A program made the position numbers and the translations under genes. Below, in pieces: positions 12,844 to 23,900 of a DNA stretch of 64,000 nt. The notes below the pieces were generated by a model. That model saw only the letters and a list, made by a program, of their open reading frames with translations. It had not been told where the DNA came from and did not search any database. The DNA is from Cryptomeria japonica. Taxonomy: Eukaryota; Streptophyta; Pinopsida; Cupressales; Cupressaceae. Each line of letters begins with the position of its first letter. Positions within the stretch are counted from its first letter, which is position 1. The stretch lies in NCBI RefSeq assembly GCF_030272615.1, contig NC_081411.1, positions 209,760,744-209,824,743 on the forward strand, written 5' to 3'.

Positions 12844-14504
12844 CTACCTGCTTAATTTCCTCAATTTCCTTGCTCTAGTTTTGCACCTTTCTGTTGCTTG
12901 CATGCATTCTTCTAACAAGCCTAGTCTTCTTATCCTTAGGGGTATCTTCCTTTGCATCAATGATGCTCGCAGAAGCCTTATCCCATGGTCATTCTCAAGC
13001 TTACTGATAAGAGCCTTCATACTAGCCGAGGCGGCCTTCAAGATCTTATGACTTTGCTTACCAATCTTTTTGAGCATGTTCTCAACTCCTTGAAGTCTTT
13101 TTTTAGTAGCCCCTGCATTGTTCTCCAAGTTAAGGAAGCTATTTTGATTAGTATTGATGATCTTCTCCATATTACTAATATCTTTGGTGAGCTCACTGGG
13201 GCAATCTTGGATGGATTTGAATTTACCCAATCCAATTGCTTCTAAAGTCTCAAATTTTCCAGCTTCCTAGACTTGCTTGGTTTTTATGGCAGAAATTTCC
13301 TTTTGCATCTAGTGGAGAACCTTGTTGAAGCTATCCATGTCGTTATTGATGTAGAGGTCTATATCCAGATGATGATCCTCCTGGGTCTTGTCTACATCAG
13401 GCTCTAAATTCACCTCAAGACCCGCCTCCCTAACATCAAAGCTCTGAGCTTCTTTCATGGCCATGTCCTCCCCCATCAAGCCCTTATCCTTAGAGTTAGT
13501 CATGAGAGGTGACCAATTCTTGGTTCCCACATCCTTAATTTTAGGAATTTTCCTTTTTTCTTCTAGGTTGAGAGGATTTGGGACCTCACTTTTAGTATCC
13601 ATATCATTATCAGTCTCATTATCCTCTTCATACCAGCTATCCCCATCCTCCCCGCTCTGCTTCCTTTTGGCCAACCCTTTATTCTATAGATCATGCTCTG
13701 TTTTTATTTTTTTCCTACTCGACCCAGCAATTTGGGGGTCCTCCTATGCCTCAGCTTCTGTGTCATAGCCTTCACCTTCCTCATCATTAGAGTCATCGAG
13801 ATCCTCTTCCGACTCAAAAACCTGAAATATGTTCAAATGGACGATAGTGTTCTTGATGTGATTATACAGAATAACCATAAAACCCTCATGCATTGCTGGA
13901 TTGGTATTGGGGTTGGATATTGCATCCTTGATCCCAACATTTACGTGGCAAAAAGGATAATATGGAATGAAAATTTTCTCTTTATACAAAATTGGTTGAG
14001 AGTGACAAAATGATAGTTGTAAACCCTAGTAAATCTACTAAATAGAGTGATAAATTCCATAATAGCAAGCAAAACCCTTCACCGAATTAGCTTAATTACC
14101 TTTGGCAAGTAGTAGGTATGGCTTCCCTTCACCAATCTGGCTTTCTCCTCCTCATCCTTCGAAAATTTCTTCACAGAGACATATGAAATATTCCTATCCC
14201 CATAGAACTTGATGTCATCCATCGGAAGACCTGTAGCCTCAACGATCATAGTTTCAGTCACCTTGACCTTCTTGCTACCAATGGTCAATGTGCCTTTAGT
14301 CTAGCCTTTTTTGAAAGCTATCATAATTTTGGGTCGTTTCTCCTGCATTCTCTCCATGAAATATTTCTTTGCAATGAACTTTCTGTGAGAAACCACTAGA
14401 AGTCTGTGGAAATTTCTAATACCTCCATTCGATAAGGAAAAAAGAACCCATAAAGAATGTGTAGTGATCCTGCAATTATTACTATACCTCCTTCTCAACT
14501 CCAT
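12844..14504 (-). pseudogene. ORF3 remnant of LINE copy A
   Basis: A series of minus-strand frames separated by stops, read as one decayed gene. 14504-14079 carries the shared block: KGTLTIGSKKVKVTETMIVE then ATGLPMDDIKFYGDRN. 13989-13744 carries AMHEGFMVILYNHIKN followed by an acidic run (ESEEDLDDSNDEEGEG). 13674-13309 is highly charged and ends DIDLYINNDMDSFNKVLH. 13230-12844 is lysine-rich and probably helical/coiled-coil (ENMLKKIGKQSHKILKAA). The matching order in copy C is GVLSVYGDKF...IAEIMGLSMEEKNFYGE, ALHEGLILLIMEYAK, DEMDIDMLLVN, then a helical stretch. Function unknown; I recognise no named family with confidence. Nuclear or RNP-associated roles would be guesses. Confidence 0.6.
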
Positions 14505-14535
14505 ACAAAACTAACTCATACTACGATGACCTCCC

Positions 14536-15074
14536 CTAGCACCTCGAGAAATGATTTCGAATATGGCCTTTCTTACCATGAAATCTTTCATAAGTTAAGA
14601 TATCATGTGCTGCACAAGGGAGCTCTTCCTTGCAATTCCAGATCACAATTTGCTCGCTCCGTACCACCTCATTGGTAGCCCAGACAACACACTTGTTGAC
14701 CTCTCTATAATCATGGGAAATGTGGCATTTATCAAACCCCTGAAGCAACTCCCTGGCAGAGTCAATGATGCTTTTAATCATCCACAAGGGTTGGTGTTTA
14801 CCAAGGAGACAATTAATAATGATTTTAGAGTCACCTTCCAACCATAACATTTTGACACCCAAATTACAAGCTAATTTAATAGTTTGGAGGGCGCCCAAAG
14901 CTTTCGCCAAATGATTAGTTTGAATCCCTGAGGGATAGGCAACCATCCTAGTACAATATCCAACACCATTCCGAGTAACTCTACCACAACTGGCATGTCC
15001 AGGGTTCCCTTTAGCGACACCATCAAACTTGGCCTTAAACCAATCATTAGGGGGACAATCCAAGATACACATAA
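14536..15074 (-). pseudogene. LINE RNase H-like domain, copy A
   Basis: The minus-strand frame contains WFKAKFDGVAKGNPG (first catalytic Asp in FDG), LWLEGDSKIIINCLLGK (conserved Asp in the EGDS motif) and ISHDYREVNK. The helix Glu and the final Asp are not conserved (GALQTIK and VWATNEV where E and ADxLAN are usual), so it is probably inactive. The domain is the C-terminal RNase HI-like domain of plant LINE ORF2. An open frame extends to 15150, but everything beyond 15075 is LTR sequence and is excluded. Confidence 0.75.
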
Positions 15075-15899
15075 TGTTTGTTTCCAAAATGGACGATGGG
15101 TTTACATTGTTTACAAGGTAGAGACCAAGTTGATTTCCTCCAAATATCACTATCTGTAAGGCTCAGACCAACAATAACAATGACGGAAGGTCCTCTTGCG
15201 CTTTAGGCTCTGCAGAACCAGGGAGGGTGACCCCTTTAGTAAGAAAGTCCTGCTCTTTGCAAGGATACTCAAGACCTTATTGAAAAAAAAGAAAATTGTC
15301 TCATAATAAAACTCAACAAAAAGGGAGAATGCTCAAGGATGCCAAATCCATCAATGATCCTCAACCTTAAACTAGAGTATGAGAGATGGTGAGACTATTT
15401 TAAAAAAATACATAAATCTTAGCAAATGATTTTTTCTGGTTGTTTATAAGATTCGCTCTGAGAGATCATAAAGAAGATAAAACCAAAAAACTTGTAACAT
15501 AATGAAATTCGCTAGAAAATACGAGTTCCTTACTATCCATTACAGTCCCTGTTATTTCCTACGACTCTCTAGAACTAATTTGGACCTAATTCTACAGAAA
15601 AAATCTATTTTACAGAGATATTTCTCAGAAAATTTGGATCCTAACTAATGGCCTTGAATTCCCTTTTATAGAAAATAAGGGAGCAGCAAGCTCCAGACCA
15701 TAAGACACTTGTCAACAGTAGATTCATTCTTTGATAATTAGCCCTAAAGGCTATGTTCAATTCTTTTTCAAAATATCCACATGTCTATATGCCAACACCT
15801 GTGAATCATCATTCTCAAACTGAAAATTTGTAGAACAAAAATCATTTGATTTATGTCGTTATCGCCCTAACACCTTCGGATGGAGTGTGAGATGTTACA
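15075..15899 (-). repeat. LTR of element H (putative 3' LTR)
   Basis: Starts TGTTTGTTTCC and ends GATGTTACA, so on the minus strand it opens TGTAACATCTCACAC, a Ty3/Gypsy-like edge. 15075-15530 matches 36023-36505 at roughly four bases in five; the remaining outer part does not match. The plus-strand sequence to the right (15900 on) has a purine-rich minus-strand run suitable as a polypurine tract (AAGGAAGGAAAATG). Left flank CATAA, with no confirmed partner. Confidence 0.6.
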
Positions 15900-18299
15900 T
15901 TTTTGTCCCATAGAACATTTTCCTTCCTTAAAAAAGGAAACAGGATCTTGGAAAAAGTTAAAGTCGCCCCTCAAGCTAGAGGAGGAAATCAACCTTCATG
16001 CCTAGGATCAGAGGTAGTGGGAGGTAGAGTTAGAGGGGAAACATAATATGCTACGGAGGGGTCGCAACTTCCATGCAATCACATGGATGGATTTCTGCCA
16101 CTCCCTACCCAGACATGTCCCTTTTTTGTTCTTCTATGGGATTTGTCTCATAACCCTCTACCAACCAGAGACTGAGTAGACACAAAGGTCATGCCATGCG
16201 TGACCTTCCTTCACAAGAAAGGGATTTCACGCCCCCTCTACAAATCCTCCCCACTTTCACCCTATGGAAATAAACATACTCACACATGAGAGAGAAATTC
16301 CATCGCGTATCACAAAGTATATTGGAACTCCATCTATAAGCTTTCTCAAACATCATTTCTTCTGCAGAAAGAAAAATCGAACCTTTAAAATGAAAAGGCT
16401 TCATACTCTTCTAGCAATTCAATCACCACCTTGTTGTATTTATAGCTAACTATACTTCATCAAGTAGTTCTTGTTCTTGATACATCATCACTCTGGTGTT
16501 CTCAATTTGCTCTGCCAGCTATGGACACTAAAATTCATGCATATCACATCTACTGCATTCTTCTGTCAAGTTTCTCTTGATGTGAACAATTTTATTCTAA
16601 TCTTATTCTTCTTTTCTGTGTACAATCTACTACTTCAGGATTTTTATCAACAATAAAATCTTTGAATCCATCAGAGAATTCATGATTCATCACACCTGAA
16701 CTAGAATCTTATCCAAATCCTTTCACATCTCTAAGCTATCATCTTTGACTGTCAAATCCATCCTGAATCGACAAGTCTGAATCCAATTTGTTTTGCCCTT
16801 TCTCACGAGCTACAAACGGTGCCTTCAAAATCCCTCCAAACTTTTTATTTTAAACTCAACCACAGATCTCATCTAACTTGGCAAATCTAATGGTCATTTC
16901 TTGCCAACTTAGAAGTTTGACTTTCCAATTGTGTCTGTGGACCCACAAAATCCTAACTAAATCGCGCCATATCATTCTTTGATCAAGCTCTATCAACAAC
17001 CTTCCTGGAAGCCTTCCTGATCAGCTAGGGACACGTGTCATCATTTCATGATGCTACGATCCGTAACCACCTCGAAACTTCCATTGCGGGAATATGAGGG
17101 TTGTTCGATCTATTCAATCTATACTACCTAGCATACCTCTTGTTGACTCCTTCAGGACTTAAAAGTTGATCACTTTTTACCTCATGATAAAACATCCTCA
17201 TTCATTATAAGCACGTGCAAATTTATGGGACTGTTAGTAGACTGACCTTTAACATGTGTCAACCAGTACTTCAAATCTTTCAACTGGTTATGCTGCTAAC
17301 CTTGTCAGTTTCATCATCTCATGATGACACATGGCATCATCTCATGGTGTCACGATCATTAAAATCCTTTCATCTTCGATTGTGGGGAAGTGCTAGCCGT
17401 TGGATATATCCTTTCTTTAATAGATGGTTGGGGTATTTACTACTTGCCAGACTTAGGAAAATATAAGCACAAACATAAATATTTAGAAAGGGACCGGTAA
17501 TAGGGAAGTTATGCACTTGACTTAAGAAATTTCATTTCACTAATCGGTCGATCAATATTTTTCTTAGGGAATAAAAATGGCCCCGCTCATGGAAAGGGTA
17601 CCCTCGGTTTTAAGTGGGAAAAAGTAACAACAAAATATATCATTTCTAGGGTTTTCTTCACAAAAATGCATGAAGTTTGTATAAACCCTAAACCCCAAAC
17701 CTTAAATCGTTCTCAGAGGATGTAAGTAGAAACCTGAAAATCAATGTTTTGGGCTTAAATTTGGACATTTTATGCAATCAATTTTCAAGGCTATCACCGG
17801 CTCTAGTTGGGGATGCTCATTTCAAAGGAATGAAACGAGAAACCAAAATCTTTGAGTAAAGCAGACCAACTATAGGACAAACCAAGGGGAAATTACCTGG
17901 ACAAGGTAACTTCAACTGAAAGTAAATTAAAATAAGAAAGAAAACCTAACTAATTCTCATGGATAACAACTACTTTAAGAAGAGACAATTAAGAGAGGAT
18001 TTATTCATAACTCTATTGGTCATAGCGTCAAAGAATACCACTTTACCCGAATTCACTTCTGGTTTGCACGATTAGACCAAGTGTGATGGCCCAAAGCCAT
18101 CCACTAATGTCAACCTTCACTTTCCTCTATCATAAACATGGTTTTCTTTTGAAAGCATCAAATATAATCTAATAACATATGTGGAAAACTATTTTTCAAA
18201 TTTACTCACTATTTCTATCTATCCACTATGGTTAATTTAATCATTGCACTTACTATTTAAAACTTGAAAAATGTGCAATGATATAGAGTATCTTCTATT
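15900..18299 (-). other. non-coding internal part of element H
   Basis: No convincing coding frame. A weak minus-strand frame near 16404-16189 has no recognisable domain. A diverged direct repeat (17031-17120 against 17327-17415, period about 296) includes 'acacgtgtcatcatttcatg'. The stretch probably represents the long untranslated part of a non-autonomous LTR element. Confidence 0.4.
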
Positions 18300-18511
18300 T
18301 TATGACATATATGTTGTATACTCAACATAGCACACATCTTGACTACAACCGATATCCTTTTCTAAAAATACATCATCTTGTTGGAAAAGTAAAATCTCAT
18401 ATTCTGGCACATAACTGAAAATATATGCCTCTTTTGCATTATCAACTTGCTTATTGAAATGAGGACTTTCCAAAGAATCCTCCTTCTTACTGATCATATC
18501 AAGCAAGCTAT
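18300..18511 (-). pseudogene. element H acidic frame, downstream fragment
   Basis: The minus-strand frame reads through LLDMISKKEDSLESPHFNKQ and QQDDVFLEKDIGCSQDVCYV, ending at a stop near 18300. It is the direct continuation of the frame at 27076-26365: without element T and one target copy, the codons run PLDNS then LLDMIS with no shift. It resembles the acidic spacer regions of plant Gypsy gag-type polyproteins; no catalytic motif is present. Confidence 0.6.
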
Positions 18512-18682
18512 TGTAGCGTCCTAAAATTGCAACACTTGTAATTTTGACTGCATTTGGGTCTTTACGATGGTGGCACAACGTTGAACCTAAATGGAGACCC
18601 CAAAACCTGTTTGCGACATCAAAAACTGCATATTTCTGTACCTTGGCCTGATCCTCCTTGCACCCTGCTGTCCCGGGAGGTG

Positions 18683-18771
18683 GGACCATGGCGCCCAGTG
18701 CCCTGGTCCTTCAGGACCATGGCACCTAGTGCCTTGGTCCCCCAGGACCATGGTGCCTAGCACCCTGGTCC
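18683..18771 (+). repeat. 31-bp-period dyad minisatellite in T 5' LTR
   Basis: Three 27-base units (18683-18709, 18714-18740, 18745-18771), each opening GGACCATGG and closing with TGGTCC, so that GGACCA and TGGTCC can pair. One unit is present in the 3' LTR (25348-25374). The array lies about 140-225 bases upstream of the TATA box, in the presumed U3 region. Confidence 0.85.
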
Positions 18772-18909
18772 CTGGTGCCCTGGTCCCTGGCCCTATTTTG
18801 GGCCCGGTCTCTTGTTGGGCATCGGGTCTTCAAGTTTGCAATTTGGAAAATAATGTTCCTATGTCGGCCTAAGGTCAGAAAAATCAATCTCCTAACCCTA
18901 ATTGACAAG

Positions 18910-18917
18910 TATATAAA
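18910..18917 (+). promoter_or_regulatory. TATA box of element T 5' LTR
   Basis: TATATAAA, conserved at 25498-25505 in the 3' LTR. It predicts transcription starting about 30 bases downstream, which would put the leader hairpins inside the RNA. Confidence 0.7.
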
Positions 18918-19386
18918 CTATATTTCCCCTCCCATTTGGAGGAGGAAAAAGAAAAACATATGTGTGCAAGAGGCGGAAGCGATAGACAAACATTCAAACA
19001 TTCAAGCATTCCTTCAAGCAATTGAGCATTCTAGGTCTCCATTCAAGGCAAGGTGTTGCATTCAAGACAAGGATTCAACCATTGAAGAAGAGATCACCTA
19101 CAACATACAACATACAACATCATTACACCTTCACATGTAAGAATACAAATATTCTTACAACAAGGTATCAGTACTTGATTACATTACAAACACTTACATT
19201 TACAGCATTCTCATTTCTTGGTTAATTCCAAAACCGGGGTTTGACCTGAAGGCAAACCCCTAATCCCTAACCCCGAATTGTCCTCTCTTTTCTATGTGTA
19301 GGTTGCAGGTACGCGGCTGTAATTGAAGATCTGGAATCCTTGTGTAGAGACGAACAGATCCCCCTTCGTTTCGCGGATTTTTTGGA

Positions 19387-19416
19387 GGACCGTGTGCACT
19401 CCGGGCACCATCGTCC
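19387..19416 (+). promoter_or_regulatory. 30-nt hairpin, T 5' LTR copy
   Basis: GGACCGTG and CATCGTCC flank a 14-base loop beginning TGCACTCCGGG. Six Watson-Crick pairs, one G-T wobble and one mismatch. It is one of four copies in element T. Confidence 0.65.
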
Positions 19417-20190
19417 CGTCAACTTTCGCTCAAACTTGCAGGATAGCATCGTCTTGACATTTTACTATTAATTTTAGGTCCGCAGCTTCATCCCGTGTCC
19501 CTATCTCCGTCTACAAGTGAATCTTTCTTACTTTACATGCACTCCTAGTTTAATCCTCCTATCTACATTCTTTACAAAAGAGGGTATCCTTGCTGTCTCA
19601 ACCCTTGAAAGTCATCTAGAATTCAATCTTGCATTGTGTGGGATTGGATCTTGTGAGTTTCAACCCCTCTTTTGAATGTAAAGTCCCTCCTAAGTGAAAA
19701 CCGTCAACCCTAGTGACCTCCTTTCTCTCTCCTTGGAGTGGAGGGAACACCTAGGGTTCGATTTTCCGCTTTACATTTTGGTGAACCTGACGTGAACATC
19801 CTGATTCTGATTATTCTTGGTTAGATCTGAAAAAAAAATAAAAAAATTTGCTTCCTTAATTACATTTCCATGTTTGATCTTTTGCAAATTTTAGAAGTTA
19901 ATTGCGTAAAAACCCTAAATTTTCTTTTTAGTAATTGAGCTTGTGAAATGTTTAATTGTTAATGCTTATTTCAGATCTACCCTTCTATTGCAAATTGTCA
20001 ATTTATACTTGTGCTTTAATTCTAAAAATTAAGTGGTTAAGTGTCAAAACCCTAATTTTTAAAACCCTCTTGATTCAACCTTTGACTGATGATTTCACTG
20101 ATCAAAACACCTCCAAATCGGCTGTAACTTTGGATTCCGCAATAAAATCATAATATCTCTCATCCCTGAAAATTTTGAAAAAAGTTGCGA

Positions 20191-20220
20191 GGACCGTGTG
20201 CACCCCGAGCGCCATTGTCC
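20191..20220 (+). promoter_or_regulatory. 30-nt hairpin, leader copy 1
   Basis: GGACCGTG and CATTGTCC around a 14-base loop (TGCACCCCGAGCGC). Preceded by AAAAAGTTGCGA and followed by CTGCCGTTTTTTCC, both shared with leader copy 2. Confidence 0.65.
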
Positions 20221-20813
20221 CTGCCGTTTTTTCCGAAATTTTGGGAGCTAGATCTTACTGTATTTTTCTGCTAGAATCCAGAATCTTGGCTGATTTCATC
20301 AATTCTAACACTTTCAAAATTAAGGTCAAAGTTGGTCTAGTGGTTGCTTGGATTAAGGCTTTTAATCATTCAAAAATTGTTGAAGTTGAAATTTTGTATC
20401 AAAATTGTGCTTCTTACTGTCCTAAATCTGAAAAGTGTGTTGGCATTCATTCGCAATTTCAGTGCTTTATTCAAATTTTTGCAGTTTGTGACTTTTGAAA
20501 TTAAATGTTTAATTGCAACAACTTTGATGTCTGCTTTCAAAATTGAATTTTGCATGAAATTGAGTCAACTTTTAAATTTCAAAGCCTGCATTTCTTTTAG
20601 TATTCCCTCTAAAATCATAAAATTCAAAATTTCAGTTTCCCTCTCTTTTTCAAAATTCAAATTTTGCATTTTTCAACAATCTTGGTAGGGTTCAATTTTG
20701 AGATTGCAACTTTAATTTGGCCTATCTACAGATTGTAAAATCACTCAATTTTTTCAGATTAGCTTTAAAATCATCATAACTTTCATCCCTAAAAATTTCA
20801 AAAAAAGTTGCGA

Positions 20814-20843
20814 GGACCGTGTGCACTCCATTCGCCACGGTCC
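20814..20843 (+). promoter_or_regulatory. 30-nt hairpin, leader copy 2
   Basis: GGACCGTG and CACGGTCC form a perfect 8-bp stem around the loop TGCACTCCATTCGC. It shares flanks with leader copy 1, 623 bases upstream. Confidence 0.7.
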
Positions 20844-20989
20844 CTGACATTTTTTCCAAAATTTTGGGAGACTGTCATGATTGCTTTTAACAGCTTAAAT
20901 CTAGGAGATTGGCTGATTTTATTGAAATTTGCTACCTCTAAATTCGAACATAAATTCAAAATTCAAAATCTTCTCTCTCTCTTTAGTGC

Positions 20990-23900
20990 ATGAGTTTTAC
21001 AACAATAAGCCCTACTTACACTATTCCCGTTAGACGAAGCCTTAAAATTAAGTCTTTCCAAGGTTTAGTTACCGAGGAGATTGAACCTAATTTGAATGGC
21101 CTTTTTAATGAGGACATGGGTAATTCCTCTAATCCTCTTAATGATGAAGAAGCTCTCCATGAGGTTTCTGTAGAACAACTTTCGAAATTGGACAGCCAAT
21201 TTGATGATTTTCAGCAATGGATGTCTCAAGAATACCCCGGTAGTCAAGCTCTTTCCTTAATTGAGGGTCTAAAATGTATGGTTCAAAGTGATAAGAATGG
21301 AATTGATATTTTGTGTAGTATTGCACACATTGTAGATTCTAATGTGATGCCTATGAAGAGTTGTGCCAAAACTTTAGGCTATACACAACCTCCTACTCAA
21401 GTCAATCATTCTATTCCTTTCACAACTTCTATTGTAAGTATACCTACTTTTACATCAAACATAATGACTACTTTGATACAAAACATTCCACCTATGATCA
21501 CCGGTCATGGGGGAAATCCTTCTTCTTCAATTAACCCTCTCCCTTCATTCAATCTGACTTCTTCATTCATTCCTTCAATGAGTATCCCTATTACATCTCC
21601 ACAAATGAACATGACGCAAGGGGGCAATTCATTTAACCATTCCATTCCTCCTTGTAGTGTTCCTTCTTTCCAATCATCTCCTATGACTAACTATCATAGT
21701 GTCCCGCCACCTTACTCTCAATCAATACCTTCTTTCAATAACATAATACCTCCATCACAATCTAACATGTCTAATATGAACTCTTTGACTGAAGCGACCA
21801 TTAACAATCTTGCACAAACTATCTCTTCTTTATAGCAACAAATTGCCTCTATGAATCAATCTAAGTTTAGTGTGCCCACATTTGATGTTGCGAGCCCACT
21901 TTCTCTTGACATTTTTCGAGCTATCCCCCCTAAGCATGTTGAAATCCTGCAATTGGAGCTTTATAATGGTAAAGGTGATCCTCTAACACATGTTAAGACC
22001 TTTCAAACAATATGTACCGATTTTTCTCATGACCAAAGGTTGCTTGCAAAAGTGTTTACTAGAACATTAAGAGATAAGGCTCTACAATGGTATTGCTCAT
22101 TGCCTTCCTATTCTATTACTTCTTTCCAACAACTTGCAAATGCTTTTAATCAACAATTTCAAAACAATATAAGTCCTAAAGTTACTTCGATTGATTTAAT
22201 GCATTGTAGACAAGGTGTTAAAGAAAAAGTGACTGATTTCATTGGTAGATATAAGCATTTGTGTGCTCAAATTTCTTTTCCAGTACCAGACAATGATATT
22301 CAAAGAATATTTATTTCTAATTTACAAAAAGATATTAGAGAAAAACTTCTATTTTCTGAGTTTACTTCTTTCCAACAATTGTGTGCAACTCTTCACAATT
22401 ATCAACTGACTGTGAGTCAAATGGAACAAGAAAATCCTATGGCTCCGAGTGATAAGGGTGATAGTAGTCAACAACCATCTGGGAAGTTTAAACTGAACAG
22501 AGAGTTCATTAAGTTCAATGAAAACATCACCAACAACAATGTGAATGCAGCATCAGGTGTGCCTCCTATTTCTAAGTTTTTCAAGAAAGAAAGAAATTTT
22601 ACTCCTTTGAATGAATCATTGCATAGTATTATGAATAAGTTATTGGAACAAAATGTGCTTACTCTCCCTCCTATAAAGCAAATCGATCCTGCAAAGATTA
22701 ATTCACCCTATTTTGATAACAAATCTTTTTGTCAATTTCATCGTCAACCTAGGCATGATACTGAAAAATGTTTTGCTTTAAAGGGTAAAATTCAAGATTT
22801 GATTGATAATAATACTATCTCTGTTTTAGGTGTGAATGATAAAGGCAACACATCTGTAGCTCCTCCTAACCAAAATCTTAAGATTTTTACTGATCCATTA
22901 CCTTCTCATACCTCTAATGTGACTGAGACTAATGATTCCTCTTTCTCACCTGATAGTCTTGTGTCTATGACTCCAAATGTGATTAACCTTGTAGAGCAGC
23001 ATAAAATCCCTAAAGAACCTTCCATCACATTTGATTCCAGTGAAACTATTAGGGCACCTGATGGTCCTTTATATATAGTTGCAAAAGTCAAAGATACACC
23101 TTGCCGTGGAGTGCTTATTGATCCTTTTTGCATGGTTAATGTCATTACTGAAGAATTTCTTTTTACTTTGCAATTAAATCAAGTGATCTATGACAAAAAA
23201 AATGTGGTTGTGAAATTATTTGATGCATTTTCTTCTCCTGCAATTGGTTCTATTATATTACCTATTGAGGTCCATAACAAATCCCTTGATGTGAGCTTTG
23301 CTATTATTCCATCGTCTGAACAATTTCGTGTGAAGCTAGGCTATCCTTGGCTATCTTCCATGAAAGCTATTGCTTCTCCTATTCACAAATGTTTGAAATT
23401 TCCCCATAATGGTGAAGTTGTTACTGTCAATCATAGTCTTTTTAAACCAGCTGAAAGAACTTCTAGCATTCCTATTGATTATTTTTGGCCTAAACAATTC
23501 CAATCTCTTCCACCACGAAGTGATCATCTTTTCAAATCTTATCAAAAGTGGAAAAAAGATATGATCCTATCTCTAAGTGAACCTAGAACACCCAAACTTG
23601 ATATTCCTATCGTTCTTGAGAAGGAAGTTCTTCCTTTGAAAGATAAATCTAATGTCTTTCTTCAAGAAGATTCCCAACCCATCCCTGTGGATGTGACTAT
23701 GACTATGCCTAATAAACTTTCTAAAGGTAGACATATACCTCCTCATCATGATGGACTTGGTCTCCTTCCTAAACCAGATATTCCTCCTTTATATGGAGCA
23801 GTTCCTCCTCCTTCCTCTTATAGAGAGAAGAGACCTTCTTCTTCTCCTATTGTCCAACCTAAGAGACCACAACCTAAACACCCAAGTGATAAGGATGAGA

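Larger units (their letters stand above)
12593..15074 (-). mobile_element. LINE copy A: RNase H plus downstream ORF3, 5' part missing
   Basis: Minus-strand non-LTR element. In reading order it has an RNase H-like frame (to 14536), a set of frames I call ORF3 (14504-12844), and a LINE-like 3' end at 12593-12650. On the minus strand the end reads TGGGTTTCAGGGGCCCATC, then AAAACCTG, and closes in a short A-rich tail. Upstream reverse transcriptase is absent because an LTR begins at 15075 inside the RNase H frame. The same order occurs in copy B (50982-59879) and copy C (61272-63883). No target duplication could be found because the 5' end is not present. Confidence 0.75.
18512..19775 (+). repeat. 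element T 5' LTR
   Basis: Starts TGTAGCGTCC and ends CCGCTTTACA. It is 76 bases longer than the 3' LTR because it has three copies of a 27-base dyad (18683, 18714, 18745) where the 3' LTR has one. A TATA box lies at 18910 and a 30-base hairpin at 19387. Confidence 0.92.
19776..20989 (+). other. element T leader with primer-binding-like start
   Basis: Begins TTTTGGTGAACCTGACGTG directly after the LTR, the position and TGG-start expected of a primer-binding site; the tRNA was not identified. The rest is AT-rich with no convincing coding frame. It holds two related segments of about 150 bases (around 20150-20300 and 20775-20925), each with the 30-nt hairpin. Confidence 0.65.

Noticed and set aside
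15075-15150. N-terminal extension of the RNase H frame of LINE A
   Set aside because: These codons lie in the LTR that begins at 15075, so the extension is chimeric.
18300-18689. 129-codon minus-strand frame as a gene
   Set aside because: It crosses the T LTR edge at 18512. The N-terminal part is antisense LTR; only 18300-18511 belongs to element H.
21833-21850. Programmed readthrough at TAG in element T
   Set aside because: The context TAG CAA CAA only partly fits the known CAR-YYA readthrough motif. A CAG-to-TAG mutation in a Gln run is simpler, and a second stop (TGA) lies downstream.
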